From Desulfococcaceae bacterium (lineage in GTDB: Bacteria > Desulfobacterota > Desulfobacteria > Desulfobacterales > Desulfosalsimonadaceae): a DNA stretch of 47,710 bases. A model generated the notes under the pieces. That model was given only the letters and a program-made list of their open reading frames with translations, was not told where the DNA came from and searched no databases. Shown here in pieces: positions 16,436 to 30,134 of the stretch. A program made the position numbers and the translations under genes. Each line of letters begins with the position of its first letter. The stretch's first letter is position 1. The DNA lies in contig JAQYVU010000029.1 in assembly GCA_030145385.1 (NCBI GenBank), positions 1 to 47,710 of the forward strand. The letters run 5' to 3'.

Positions 16436-18169
16436 CTATTTTCCCAAATCCTCATCTCTTAATACCCTTCGAAGTACCTTGCCAATGGGCGAAACCGGCA
16501 GTTCATCGCGGAATTCTATAAATTTAGGCCGTTTATAACCTGTCATGTGCTGCTTGCAGAAATCAGCGATTTCCGGCTCGGTTGCTGTCTTCCCGGGTTT
16601 GAGCTGCAGATACGCTTTAACCGTTTCTCCGCTTGTGATGTCCGGGATACCCACGACTGCCGCCATCGCGACTTTTGGGTGCTGAAAAAGGATGTCTTCC
16701 ACATCTCTGGGGTACACATTAAATCCACCCACCAGGATAAGATCTTTTTTCCGGTCGGTGATGATAATATAACCGTCTTCATTGATATGGCCGATATCGC
16801 CGGTTAAAAAATACCTATTGTTTTTAATTTTCCGAAATACCGCATTGTTTTCTTCGGGTTTATTCCAATAGCCTTTCATGACCTGCGGTCCGCTGATTGC
16901 GATTTCACCGTCTTTGCCTTTCGGCATTTCATTGATTCCGGTTTCAAGGTCCAGGATCTTGATGTCCGTGCCGGGAATGGGAAAACCGATGGAGCCGATT
17001 TTTCGAATAGACTTGTCCGTCGGGTTTGCGCTTGCCACCGGTGCGGTTTCGCTTAATCCATAGCCTTCGAAAATTACGGCGCCGCTTTTTGTCTCAAATT
17101 GTTTGCATACTTCCGGGGGCAGCGGGGCACCGCCGGAAAAACAGCCCATCAAAGATGTAATGTCATATTTATTTAAATTCGGATGGTTGATAAACGCGAC
17201 AAATATTGTCGGAACCGCCGGCATGATTGTCGCTTTGTATTTTTCGACTGCTTTGAGTGTTTCCGTGAACGGCGGATCTCCGGCCCGGGGATCCGGCAGG
17301 CATACCAGTCGGTTTCCGGAAGCGCAGGCCGTCATCAGGCATGTGGTCATCCCAAAGCTGTGATACCAGGGAAGAACACCCAAAAACGTATGAAATCCTC
17401 CCCGCCTGATCATTTCAAACTTTCCGTCGGGAGTGTGGGGAAGTCTTGTCCATTCTTCAAGAGCACGCAGATTATATGTGAAATTAGAATGGGTGAGGGC
17501 AGCGCCTTTCGGAACGCCTGTGGTTCCGCCGGTATATATTATTAGTGCCAGGTCTTTGTCGGCAGTGATCTGAATGTCAGGCGTTTTTGGCAGGTAGCAT
17601 TCAATGATCTGGTCAAAAAATAAATGGTTGGGCTCATGCTGATCCGCTTTGGGAATTTTGCCTAAAAGACTTCCGAGGATGGCCTTCCATTTGGGCAGGT
17701 ATGATTTAACATTGCAAATGACCGTGGTTTTAACATCTGTTCCTTTAATGGCTTCTGCGGCTGTCGGGTAGAATTGATCGTGATCCATACAGAAGACGGC
17801 TTTAGCGCCGGAATCCTTGAGCTGATAGTTTAGCTCGGAAGAGGTATACAGCGGATTGCAGGTCACGCAAACTGCTCCGATTTTAAGAATACCGAAAAAA
17901 ATTGCCGGATAATGGGGGATGTTTGGTAAAAAAATCGCCACCCGATCGCCTTTTTTAATGCCTTTTGAAACCAGAAAATTTGCAATGCGGTCGGCAGTGT
18001 CTTTTACCTGAGCGAATGTTTTGGTGCCGCCGTTAAAAATAGTAAATACGTTATCCGGATAGTCACGGGCGGATTCATCCAGGATTTCAAACAGCGGCCT
18101 GTTGTAATCGAAAATTTTATGGGAAACGCCCACAGGCCATTTGCTGGTTGGCCATTGATCGAATGCCAT
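16436..18169 (-). CDS. fadD: Long-chain acyl-CoA synthetase (AMP-forming)
   Basis: About 577 residues of the ANL adenylating superfamily. Motifs: A3 IIYTGGTTGVPKGAALTH, the HSFGMTT core region, FEGYGLSETAPV (A5), and GEIAISGPQVMKGYWNKPEE to YFLTGDIGHINEDGYIIITDRKKDLI (A7-A8); the catalytic lysine near the end is in SPIGKVLRR. It activates fatty or other carboxylic acids with CoA and ATP. ATG at 18169 is chosen because AGGAG lies 8 bases upstream; an ATG at 18205 would add 12 residues but has no such site. Divergent from the AOR gene, so the acid made by AOR could be its substrate; that link is inference. Confidence 0.9.
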   Translation of the reverse strand: MAFDQWPTSKWPVGVSHKIFDYNRPLFEILDESARDYPDNVFTIFNGGTKTFAQVKDTADRIANFLVSKGIKKGDRVAIFLPNIPHYPAIFFGILKIGAVCVTCNPLYTSSELNYQLKDSGAKAVFCMDHDQFYPTAAEAIKGTDVKTTVICNVKSYLPKWKAILGSLLGKIPKADQHEPNHLFFDQIIECYLPKTPDIQITADKDLALIIYTGGTTGVPKGAALTHSNFTYNLRALEEWTRLPHTPDGKFEMIRRGGFHTFLGVLPWYHSFGMTTCLMTACASGNRLVCLPDPRAGDPPFTETLKAVEKYKATIMPAVPTIFVAFINHPNLNKYDITSLMGCFSGGAPLPPEVCKQFETKSGAVIFEGYGLSETAPVASANPTDKSIRKIGSIGFPIPGTDIKILDLETGINEMPKGKDGEIAISGPQVMKGYWNKPEENNAVFRKIKNNRYFLTGDIGHINEDGYIIITDRKKDLILVGGFNVYPRDVEDILFQHPKVAMAAVVGIPDITSGETVKAYLQLKPGKTATEPEIADFCKQHMTGYKRPKFIEFRDELPVSPIGKVLRRVLRDEDLGK

Positions 18170-18327
18170 ACGGGTACTCCTGCTGTATTTTGGACATTGA
18201 TTCATTCATAGGGTCGAGATAATTGACTGAAAGTTACTGAAGACGTCTTTAATAGTCAATATGGATTTAATCGGGTTTACAGATAAACGATTTGCGGATT
18301 TGAATATGCCCGTTCTTTTTTGTAAAC

Positions 18328-18343
18328 TGGCCATCAGTAAGCT
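18328..18343 (+). promoter_or_regulatory. Possible sigma-54-like element upstream of AOR
   Basis: TGGCCATCAGTAAGCT has GG and GC separated by the 12 bases of a -24/-12 promoter, but the -12 half is AAGC instead of TTGC. It lies 130 bases before the AOR start, in the divergent AOR/fadD region. Weak. Confidence 0.2.
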
Positions 18344-18475
18344 GTCAAGGAAGGTATTGTTTGTGTGAAGGTAAAGTTCCCTCTTGATTTTTTTACTTAC
18401 CCGGTTATTAATCTTGTTGAATTTAGGCAGTTGCAGATAGATTTTTTTATGAGAATTGCGGGTTTGGAGGGGGTA

Positions 18476-20440
18476 ATGAAGAATAAAGGATACATGGGTA
18501 AGGTGCTGCATGTCGATTTGACATCCGGAGAAATCCGGGAAGAGATCATACCGGATAACGTGTATGAAAAATACCTGGCCGGGATGGGGCTTGGCGCCTA
18601 CATATTGTACAACAACATCCCGGCGGGCGCGGACCCGTTGGGCCCGGCTAATATTCTGGGATTCCTTCCGGGGCTGCTCACCGGAACCGGCAGTTTGTTT
18701 ACCGGGCGGTGGATGGTGGTGGGAAAGTCGCCCCTTACCGGTGGATGGGGAGATGCCAATTGCGGCGGAACTTTTTCGCCGGCCATTAAGCGGTGCGGGT
18801 ATGACGGGATATTCGTTAAAGGCATCAGTGAAAAGCCGGTTTATCTCTATGTTGATGATCGGGTTAAAGAGCTGAGAGATGCTTCTGACGTCTGGGGGAT
18901 GGACACGGTTGAAACAGAGGCGTATCTTTCAAAGCGTTCTGAAGAAAGAGGGCAAAAAGGGAAAAAACCGAAAGTCGCCTGTATCGGACCGGCGGGTGAA
19001 TCGGTTTCGCTGATTTCCGGAATTTCTACGGATAACGGCCGGATGGCGGCACGTTCGGGGCTTGGGGCGGTAATGGGGGCCAAGCGGCTGAAGGCGGTTG
19101 TCCTGGCGGGATCAAAGCGAATAACCGCGCACGACCCGGATGAGATGAAGCAGCTCAGCCAAAAATGCAACAAATGGGTCCAGTTTCAGCCGCCGATTGT
19201 GAGCGGGCCGCTGACTGCATTTGTGGGTGCGCTGATGCGGATTATGCCGACGGTTCTTACCATGGACGGAATGCTGTATAAAATTCTGCTGAAAAAATGG
19301 GGAACGGTTTCCATGAACCAGATGTCGCCTGAAATGGGTGATTCGCCGATTAAAAACTGGAAAGGCAGCAGCAGGGACTGGGGGATGAAAAAGAGTTTGT
19401 CATCCAACCCGGATGTGTTCACCGATTGTGAAAAGGTAAAATATCATTGTTATTCATGCCCGTTGGGATGCGGCGGTATTTGCACAACAGAAGGCAAATA
19501 CAGCGAAACCCATAAACCGGAATATGAAACCGTGCTGTCTCTGGGCGGTTTATGCATGAATGAAGACGTGGATGCCATATTTTACTTAAATGAACTCCTG
19601 AACCGGGCGGGCATGGATACGATATCCGCCGGCCATGCGGTGGCCTTTGCCATGGAGTGTTATGAAAAAGGGGTGATTACAAACACCGATACTGACGGCC
19701 TTGGGTTGACCTGGGGGAATTCCGAAGCGGTTGTCGCGCTTGTTGAAAAAATGGTGAAACGCGAAGGATTCGGCCATGTACTGGCTGATGGCGTAAAACA
19801 GGCGGTTGAACGAATCGGGAAAAAAGCTGAGCCATATGCCGTGCATGCCGGGGGCCAGGAACCGGCCATGCATGATTCAAGAAATGATCCCGGTTTTGCG
19901 CTTCATTACAGTGTGGAGCCTACACCCGGACGGCATACGCTGGGGTCGCATTTGTATTATGAAATGTATCAATTGTGGAAAGTGGTTAAAGGCATTCCAA
20001 AAATACCGCCCATGTACTGGAAAGGCAGTAAATACAAAAATATTGACAAACATGCCGAGATCGGTGCGGTAAACAGCAAGTATATGACAATTATTAACTC
20101 AGCGGGTGCCTGTATGTTCGGCGCCTTTATCGGTGCCAAACGCATTCGCATTTTTGACTGGATGAATGCGGCATGCGGTTGGGATTTTACACCGGAACAA
20201 TACCTGGATAAGGCGGCGGATATTCATACCCTAAAACAGTCGTTTAACGTAAAGCACGGCCTGGATCCGAAGCGTATTAAAATCAGTGAGCGGGCGCTGG
20301 GTCGGCCGGTCCAGACGGAAGGGGCTAACAAGGGGCGATCGATTGACATCGAAGCCATGATGAGCCGGTACTGGGAGCAGTTCGGGTGGGACGGCAATAC
20401 GGGCCGGCCATTGGCTGAACAGTCGAAAACAGACGTTTAA
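18476..20440 (+). CDS. aor: Aldehyde:ferredoxin oxidoreductase (tungsten/molybdenum pterin)
   Basis: A 654-residue AOR-family enzyme that oxidises aldehydes to acids, or reduces acids, with ferredoxin and a bis-pterin tungsten cofactor. The N-terminal GKVLHVDLTSGEI, the pterin-contacting AARSGLGAVMGAKRLKAVV, and the [4Fe-4S] ligands C325, C328, C332 (CYSCPLGC) are present, with a fourth cysteine downstream in GACMFGAF. HDSRNDPGFALHYSVEPTPG matches the second pterin region. The start is set at 18476 because GGAGGGGG precedes it closely; an earlier ATG at 18365 would add 37 unconserved residues. It reads toward the ferredoxin-ADH fusion. Confidence 0.94.
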   Translation: MKNKGYMGKVLHVDLTSGEIREEIIPDNVYEKYLAGMGLGAYILYNNIPAGADPLGPANILGFLPGLLTGTGSLFTGRWMVVGKSPLTGGWGDANCGGTFSPAIKRCGYDGIFVKGISEKPVYLYVDDRVKELRDASDVWGMDTVETEAYLSKRSEERGQKGKKPKVACIGPAGESVSLISGISTDNGRMAARSGLGAVMGAKRLKAVVLAGSKRITAHDPDEMKQLSQKCNKWVQFQPPIVSGPLTAFVGALMRIMPTVLTMDGMLYKILLKKWGTVSMNQMSPEMGDSPIKNWKGSSRDWGMKKSLSSNPDVFTDCEKVKYHCYSCPLGCGGICTTEGKYSETHKPEYETVLSLGGLCMNEDVDAIFYLNELLNRAGMDTISAGHAVAFAMECYEKGVITNTDTDGLGLTWGNSEAVVALVEKMVKREGFGHVLADGVKQAVERIGKKAEPYAVHAGGQEPAMHDSRNDPGFALHYSVEPTPGRHTLGSHLYYEMYQLWKVVKGIPKIPPMYWKGSKYKNIDKHAEIGAVNSKYMTIINSAGACMFGAFIGAKRIRIFDWMNAACGWDFTPEQYLDKAADIHTLKQSFNVKHGLDPKRIKISERALGRPVQTEGANKGRSIDIEAMMSRYWEQFGWDGNTGRPLAEQSKTDV

Positions 20441-20525
20441 CAATGTATTGGCCATCGCAATACTTTTTCAACGGGTTCAATCCCCGGGTTAAAGCAGAAA
20501 GATAAAATAATCAGGAGAAGTTTAA

Positions 20526-22208
20526 ATGGCGTATTCTATAACGGAAGATGAGTGTAACGGGTGTACTTCGTGCGCCACTATCTGCCCGACCGGCGCGGCA
20601 TCGGGTGAAAAAAAACAACCGCACCGGATTGACGAAGCGGTGTGTATTGAATGCGGGGCATGCGGAAAGCTGTGTCCGCAAGGTGCTGTAAAAGACGCGT
20701 CCGGTCGTGTACCGCAAAGGGTAAAACGAAAATTTTGGGAAAAACCGATTTTTGATAAGCAAAAATGCGTTGGGTGTGCCATCTGTCTTGATGTATGCCC
20801 CACTGACTGTATTACGCTTGGGGAACCGAGTGCAAAAGATTCCAATGCGTACCCGGAAGTTGCTGGTGCCAATGCAAAGAAATGTATTGGCTGCGGTTTT
20901 TGTGCGCAATCGTGCCCGGTGGATGCCATTGAAATGTGTACCGAAGATATTGCAGAAGAAAAAGTTGAACAGCAGAAAATGAAACAGGAGAAAAGTATGG
21001 TCTGGAGTTTAAAGAAAGGGTTCTATCGGGTTTTCCAAATGATTATGAGATTCTTTGCTATGATTTTACCCTTTTCCGTGCCTGTCCTGCTGACCGGTTC
21101 GGGAAGTGTAAAAAAACTGGCTGAAAATATCAAAGCGCGGGGAATTAAAAATGTGCTGGTGGTAACAGACAAGGTGTTGATGGATTTAAAACTCCTTGAC
21201 GGGCTTTTGGCGTCTTTGTCGGAAAAAAATATCAATTATACTGTTTTTGATGATGTGCAGCCCAATCCGACGATTGAAAATGTCGAGGCCGGCAGAATAA
21301 TTTACAAACACAGCAAATGCAAGGCAATCATTGCGTTTGGCGGGGGATCACCCATTGATTGTGCTAAAGTTATCGGCGCCAGGATCAGAAATCCTTATCT
21401 GCCCGTGCGCTTTATGAAGGGGCTTTTCCGGGTAATTATACCGATTCCGCCTTTGTTCTGTATCCCGACGACCGCCGGGACCGGTTCTGAGACAACGGTT
21501 GCCGCCGTGATTACCAATGCAGATACCCACGAGAAATTTGCGATCAATGATTTAAAACTAATTCCCAAAATCGCTGTTTTAGATCCTGAGCTTATGGTCG
21601 GACTGCCTCCCCACATTACATCAACCACAGGTATGGATGCATTGACCCATGCAGTGGAAGCCTATATCGGGCAAAGCGGCAATGCCTACACTGATGAAAG
21701 TGCGGAATATGCGGCAAAACTTATTTTTGAGAATCTTGAAAAAGTCTATAATGACGGCTCAGACTTAGAGGCACGCAGCAATATGGCAATTGCCTCTTTT
21801 TATGCCGGAGCCGCATTCACAAGGGCTTATATCGGCTATGTCCATGCCGTCGCCCATAATATGGGCGGCCTTTACGGGGTTCCCCACGGGCTGGCAAATG
21901 CCATTATTCTGCCGTATGTTTTGGAATTCTGCCGGAAAGATGCGGAAAAAAAGCTGGCAAGCCTGGCGGTTGCCGGTGGTCTTGGCATTAACGGCGATTC
22001 GGACGAAACGCTTGCCAGCCGGTTCATCGAGAAAGTCAAAACCATGAACAAGAATATGAATATCCCGACATGTATTAAAGAGCTTAAAGAAAGTGATATT
22101 CCCTTGATCGCCGAACGGGCATTAAAAGAAGCGCATCCGCTCTATCCGGTACCAAAAATTATGACACTTCAGGAATGTGAGGAGCTGGTGAGAAGGCTCC
22201 TGGCTTAA
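20526..22208 (+). CDS. Polyferredoxin - iron alcohol dehydrogenase fusion
   Basis: A 560-residue fusion. The N-terminal ~140 residues carry four [4Fe-4S] CxxCxxCxxxC motifs: C10/13/16/20, C40/43/46/50, C81/84/87/91 and C120/123/126/130. After a charged linker and a hydrophobic stretch (about 165-190) follows an iron-containing alcohol dehydrogenase domain with GGGSPIDCAKVIGA, PTTAGTGSETT, DALTHAVEAYIG and the metal-binding HAVAHNMGG/GVPHGLANAIILP histidines. Likely role: alcohol-aldehyde interconversion coupled to ferredoxin-type electron flow, working with the AOR 85 bases upstream. AGGAGA precedes ATG 20526. Fe-ADHs normally use NAD(P)H, so the in-cis clusters are the oddity. Confidence 0.88.
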   Translation: MAYSITEDECNGCTSCATICPTGAASGEKKQPHRIDEAVCIECGACGKLCPQGAVKDASGRVPQRVKRKFWEKPIFDKQKCVGCAICLDVCPTDCITLGEPSAKDSNAYPEVAGANAKKCIGCGFCAQSCPVDAIEMCTEDIAEEKVEQQKMKQEKSMVWSLKKGFYRVFQMIMRFFAMILPFSVPVLLTGSGSVKKLAENIKARGIKNVLVVTDKVLMDLKLLDGLLASLSEKNINYTVFDDVQPNPTIENVEAGRIIYKHSKCKAIIAFGGGSPIDCAKVIGARIRNPYLPVRFMKGLFRVIIPIPPLFCIPTTAGTGSETTVAAVITNADTHEKFAINDLKLIPKIAVLDPELMVGLPPHITSTTGMDALTHAVEAYIGQSGNAYTDESAEYAAKLIFENLEKVYNDGSDLEARSNMAIASFYAGAAFTRAYIGYVHAVAHNMGGLYGVPHGLANAIILPYVLEFCRKDAEKKLASLAVAGGLGINGDSDETLASRFIEKVKTMNKNMNIPTCIKELKESDIPLIAERALKEAHPLYPVPKIMTLQECEELVRRLLA

Positions 22209-22217
22209 CCAAAATTT

Positions 22218-22245
22218 AAGAGGCTGTTTGAAAAGACCTCTTTTT
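22218..22245 (+). terminator. Probable terminator after ferredoxin-ADH fusion
   Basis: AAGAGG and CCTCTT flank a 13-base loop and are followed by TTTTT. It lies 10 bases after the stop. The short stem makes it moderate only. Confidence 0.5.
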
Positions 22246-22261
22246 GACAAACTTCTTTATC

Positions 22262-22318
22262 AGGCTCAGATTATATTCCCGAAATACAATTGTATGATCG
22301 GGATTATAATCTGAGCCT
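22262..22318. repeat. Long imperfect palindrome between convergent genes
   Basis: AGGCTCAGATTATA at the left and TATAATCTGAGCCT at the right, with CCCGA/TCGGG and ATACAATTGTAT inside, form an almost complete 57-base hairpin. It lies between two convergent genes, 12 bases past the ferredoxin-like stop on the minus strand, and could act as a bidirectional transcript end or be another palindromic repeat. Confidence 0.7.
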
Positions 22319-22329
22319 TTGAATTTGTC

Positions 22330-22569
22330 TTAACTGCCGATATTTTTAATCTGTATTGCATCCAGGGGGCAGGCGTCCATACAGTCCCAGCAACCCTGGC
22401 AAAGGTTTTGATTGATCATCGGTTGTTCAAAAACACCGTCAATCTGGTAGATTACTTTATGGGCGCAGGCTGCCACGGCCGCACAAACTCCGTTTTCCGG
22501 GTCACATCGGCCCGGATCACAGTCTTTAAAATTTAAAATGGCAAATGTCTTCTTTGTTTGTATGCTCAT
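22330..22569 (-). CDS. Small 4Fe-4S ferredoxin-like protein
   Basis: 79 residues. The C-terminal half has a standard cluster motif CQGCWDCMDACPLDAI; the N-terminal half has an additional pattern CDPGRCDPENGVC followed by AAVAAC, similar to the first half of two-cluster ferredoxin-like proteins in Desulfobacterota. It probably carries electrons, possibly for the AOR/ADH pair it faces. The start ATG at 22569 has AAGGA seven bases upstream; an ATG at 22713 would add 48 residues of unlikely sequence. Confidence 0.75.
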   Translation of the reverse strand: MSIQTKKTFAILNFKDCDPGRCDPENGVCAAVAACAHKVIYQIDGVFEQPMINQNLCQGCWDCMDACPLDAIQIKNIGS

Positions 22570-22753
22570 TTTCAGTCCTTTGAATGATTTTCTTTCCTTC
22601 CTTTTCCTTAGCGCCCTGGCAGGGTTTTTTACCTGTACGAAATACAAAACAGCATCATTATCATTTGGAAAACAATGCCACAATAATTTTATATGGTTTT
22701 CCACTTCACTCAAGTTGGACGTACTGAGCCGTTAAAATCGAAAGACTATTTTT

Positions 22754-22841
22754 CTGGATGTCCGCCTTCGCGGGTATGACGAAGGACGGTTCTTTGATTA
22801 TAAGTAGAGGTTATGTCATTCCCGGGTAGTCGGGATTCCAG
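22754..22841. repeat. CTGGA..GTCAT / ATTCCAG inverted-repeat element
   Basis: CTGGATGTCCGCCTTCGCGGGTATGAC at the left and GTCATTCCCGGGTAGTCGGGATTCCAG at the right are imperfect complements 34 bases apart. This resembles the widespread ATTCCC-N-GGGAAT small repeats of proteobacteria. Non-coding. It borders the left direct repeat of the CRISPR region, separated by short repeated TATCAGGG units (22850-22880). Confidence 0.6.
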
Positions 22842-22872
22842 TGCAACAGTATCAGGGTATCAGGGGGTCGCG

Positions 22873-23103
22873 TATCAGGGGGTCGGACCGCGCTAACCTC
22901 TTTGATATCAGGCCTCTTTCTCTAAAGATGGTGGTTTTGAGGGGCTATATCGCGCTTTTCAGCATCAAAACGGGCGATATAGGATTCCATTTCCTCACGG
23001 AGTTGAAAAATCCGGACCTTTTATTTGTTTGTTTGCTCTTGCTGTCTTTTCCCTGTCTCCACCAATATTGTTCTTTTGGTGCCTGAATAGTTCATTATTG
23101 CCA
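22873..23103. repeat. Left copy of ~230-bp direct repeat flanking CRISPR-Cas
   Basis: Starts TATCAGGGGGTCGGACCGCG and ends near GGTGCCTGAATAGTTCATTATTGC. It aligns without gaps to 35938-36168 with about ten substitutions in the first ~215 bases. Read on the minus strand both copies keep an open stretch (WRQGKDSKSKQT...), which might be a decayed transposase end. No intact ORF. Confidence 0.85.
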
Positions 23104-23452
23104 CGTTTTTTATTGCCTTTTCACTGCCAATGGGAAAAATTTTAAACCATATTTTTCGGAGGAGTATAATCATCTTTTTTTGATAATTAGCTTACAAGTT
23201 CAAACGTTCTATAAGGACCAGCCTTCACATCTTTACCTACCAGATAAAAAAAAATAACGTAATATATTTTTTTAAAAAGCGTAGTCTATTGTATTTTTGA
23301 TCATCTCTGAATCAATGGGTGTAAAAAAGCCTTCCTGTATCATCAAATCTATAGTATGTTTACATTTCTTCTAAAAATCATAATCTCAAGTTAGCGTCAT
23401 ATCGAAAAGTACGATAGTTTTTCAATGGCTTGTTAAATTCTGGGAGTGCAAC
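23104..23452. other. AT-rich region upstream of the WYL gene
   Basis: About 350 very AT-rich bases. No coding sequence is seen. GGAGGAGTATAATC near 23158-23171 resembles a ribosome binding site, but it is not followed by an ORF. The promoter of the WYL regulator must lie here. Confidence 0.5.
23400..23416. promoter_or_regulatory. Candidate operator upstream of the WYL gene
   Basis: TATCGaaaagtaCGATA is a 5+5 inverted repeat with a 7-base spacer, 36 bases before the WYL regulator start. It could be an autoregulatory site; this rests on position only. Confidence 0.3.
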
Positions 23453-24448
23453 ATGAGAGGGAAGAATCTGGTTCAACTGATTAAAACCCTGAGCCTCTTA
23501 TCGAGGCCCCAGGGTGCGACCCGGAAAGAACTTGCCGAGACATTAAGCATTTCGGAACGTTCAGTCTCTCGCAGTCTGAATACAATCGAAGATCTGGGCA
23601 TTCCCATCTATGATGAAAGTATTCCCCTTGAAAAAGAAAAACGATGGCGCATTGAATCCTCATACCTTGAGCGCCTGCCCAACCTGAGTCTGCCGAAACT
23701 GGCACTCAGCTATCCGGAAATTATTTCCCTGTGCATGATGGCCGGTGAATCCGTAGTGTTTCAAAAAACGGAAATCGATTGCCACATCAGCACTGCCATT
23801 GCCAAACTCATGGTTTTTGTTCCGGAAAAAACCCGGAAAGAACTGACAAAACTCAAACGGATTTTTATTTCAAAAACCATTGCTAGCAAAAATTATGCAG
23901 GTAAAGAAACCGTTATTAAGATTCTGACAGAGTCCATCTTAAACCGCACAGCCTGCCGGATCACGTATCACGCATTTTATAAGGACAAGATCGAAGACAA
24001 GGAAATCGGCCCGCTTCATTTTTATGAACACAACGGCGGCCTGTATGTGTTTGCAGTAAAGATTAAAGACAAAATCGTCCGCAGTTATGCGGTTGAACGG
24101 ATTAAAAGCATTAAACCGCTCAATTGTGACATCAAATATCCTGGCAATTTTGACCCGGTTGAAAAACTCAATTCCGCTTTTGACCTGACCCACGGCGAAC
24201 CTGTCACCGTAAAAATCCGTTTTTCGAAAAACGAAGCCCGATACATCAAAGAAAAAAACTGGTCCGCCGACCAGCGCATTACTGACAACCCCGACGGCTC
24301 CGTCACCCTTTCCATGACCACTTCCGGCTACCGCGATGTCAAACGCTGGGTCATGTCGTTTGGAAAAGAAGCGCAGCTATTGGAACCGGGAGAGATGAGA
24401 AAAGAAATTGAGGTGGAATTGAAGGAAGTTTTGGAGATGATGAGATAA
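23453..24448 (+). CDS. HTH-WYL domain transcriptional regulator
   Basis: 331 residues: an N-terminal winged HTH (residues 1-60, TRKELAETLSISERSVSRSLNTIEDLGIP), a middle part, and a WYL domain (about 150-225, CRITYHAFYKDKIEDKEIGPLHFYEHNGGLYVFAV...YAVERIKSI) with a C-terminal WCX extension (about 250-325). WYL proteins bind ligands or nucleic acids and often control CRISPR or other defence genes. It is 73 bases upstream of cas3 on the same strand, so it probably regulates the cas operon. GGGAG precedes the ATG. Confidence 0.88.
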   Translation: MRGKNLVQLIKTLSLLSRPQGATRKELAETLSISERSVSRSLNTIEDLGIPIYDESIPLEKEKRWRIESSYLERLPNLSLPKLALSYPEIISLCMMAGESVVFQKTEIDCHISTAIAKLMVFVPEKTRKELTKLKRIFISKTIASKNYAGKETVIKILTESILNRTACRITYHAFYKDKIEDKEIGPLHFYEHNGGLYVFAVKIKDKIVRSYAVERIKSIKPLNCDIKYPGNFDPVEKLNSAFDLTHGEPVTVKIRFSKNEARYIKEKNWSADQRITDNPDGSVTLSMTTSGYRDVKRWVMSFGKEAQLLEPGEMRKEIEVELKEVLEMMR

Positions 24449-24471
24449 AAATAAAATGAGTAGGACCGGTT

Positions 24472-24501
24472 TTGACATGGGTGGGGGGTATTAAAAAGAT
24501 A
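24472..24501 (+). promoter_or_regulatory. Possible cas operon promoter
   Basis: TTGACA at 24472-24477 is a consensus -35 hexamer. At 17-18 bases downstream only a weak -10 (AAGATA, about 24496-24501) is present. It lies 21 bases before the cas3 start, so the transcript leader would be short. Confidence 0.3.
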
Positions 24502-24521
24502 AATTCAGGGGATTTTTTTAG

Positions 24522-29080
<4,559 letters not shown>

Positions 29081-29088
<8 letters not shown>

Positions 29089-30115
29089 AGCAATTAAAAA
29101 CCGATATGAGTTTGTGTTGTTGTTTGATGTAAAAAATGGAAACCCAAACGGTGATCCGGATGCCGGCAACCTTCCACGTATTGATCCTGAGACTGGTAAG
29201 GGAATCGTTACAGATGTATGTCTGAAACGTAAGATTAGGAATTATGTCGACTTGGTAAAGAAGAATGTCTCCCCTTTTGAGATTCATGTGCGTGAAGGCG
29301 CATTCCTTTCGGAAAATCATAAACGAGCTCATTTAGCAGTTAATAAAGAAAAACTGCATGTACATGTGCCTGCCGATTTGCGTGATGAACTAAAAAATTT
29401 TCAGGGATACCCTGATGGTGTTGGGTTTGAAAATGACGGTATTTTTTTGTTACTTAGCACAGATTTAGATAAGGCAAAAAAGGCTGTGATTAAGTTAAAA
29501 GGCTTTTCTGATGCTGCCATAGCAAAATTAAAAGAACTTTTTATTGATAGCAAAGATGTTATGGCAAAAAAATGGATGTGCAAAAATTTTTATGATGTCC
29601 GGACATTTGGTTCCGTTATGTCAACGGGCGATAAAACCTGTGGGCAGGTCAGGGGGCCAATACAGTTTGGTTTTGCAACGAGTCTTGATTCGATTTTAGG
29701 ACTTGATATTTCAATGTTCCGTACAGCCGCTGTCAGTGTCGACAAACCGAATGACAAAGGACTGGGTGCTCGAAAATCGATAGTCCCTTATGGCCTGTAC
29801 GAAGCTCATGGTTTTATTTCAGCCCCGTTGGCAAAACAAACCGGTTTTTCTGAAGAAGATTTAGAGCTATTCTGGAATGCTTTGCAAAGTATGTTCGACC
29901 ATGATCGCTCGGCCGCACGCGGTGAAATGGCAGCCAGAAAACTTATTATTTTCAAACATGATTCTGAACTCGGGAATGCGCCGGCACATAAATTATTTGA
30001 CCTGATTAAAGTCAACCGCGCAGGTGATAAAGAAATGCCACCCCGATCATTTAATGATTATGAAGTAACGATAGGTGCCGCGCCTGCCGGTGTTGAAATG
30101 ATCGAAAAAATTTAA
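29081..30115 (+). CDS. cas7c: Cas7c (Csd2), Cascade backbone
   Basis: 344 residues of the Csd2 family, forming the crRNA-binding backbone. Typical start NRYEFVLLFDVKNGNPNGDPDAG (residues 7-29) and TDVCLKRKIRNYV, RGPIQFGFATSLD and GLGARKSIVPYGLYEAHGF follow. GGAG is seven bases before ATG 29081, so this start is preferred to the ATG at 29075. It overlaps the cas8c stop by 8 bases and is followed by cas4 after 19 bases. Confidence 0.95.
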
Positions 30116-30134
30116 ATCAAACGGAGTAGCAATT

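Noticed and set aside
18206-18511. 101-residue minus-strand ORF between fadD and AOR
   Set aside because: Overlaps the AOR start and promoter region, no family features.
20511-20929. Two overlapping minus-strand ORFs of 132-135 residues at the start of the ferredoxin-ADH gene
   Set aside because: Antisense shadows of the cysteine-rich part.
22841-23086. 81-residue plus-strand ORF across the left direct repeat
   Set aside because: The right copy does not keep this frame as a complete ORF with start; no family features.
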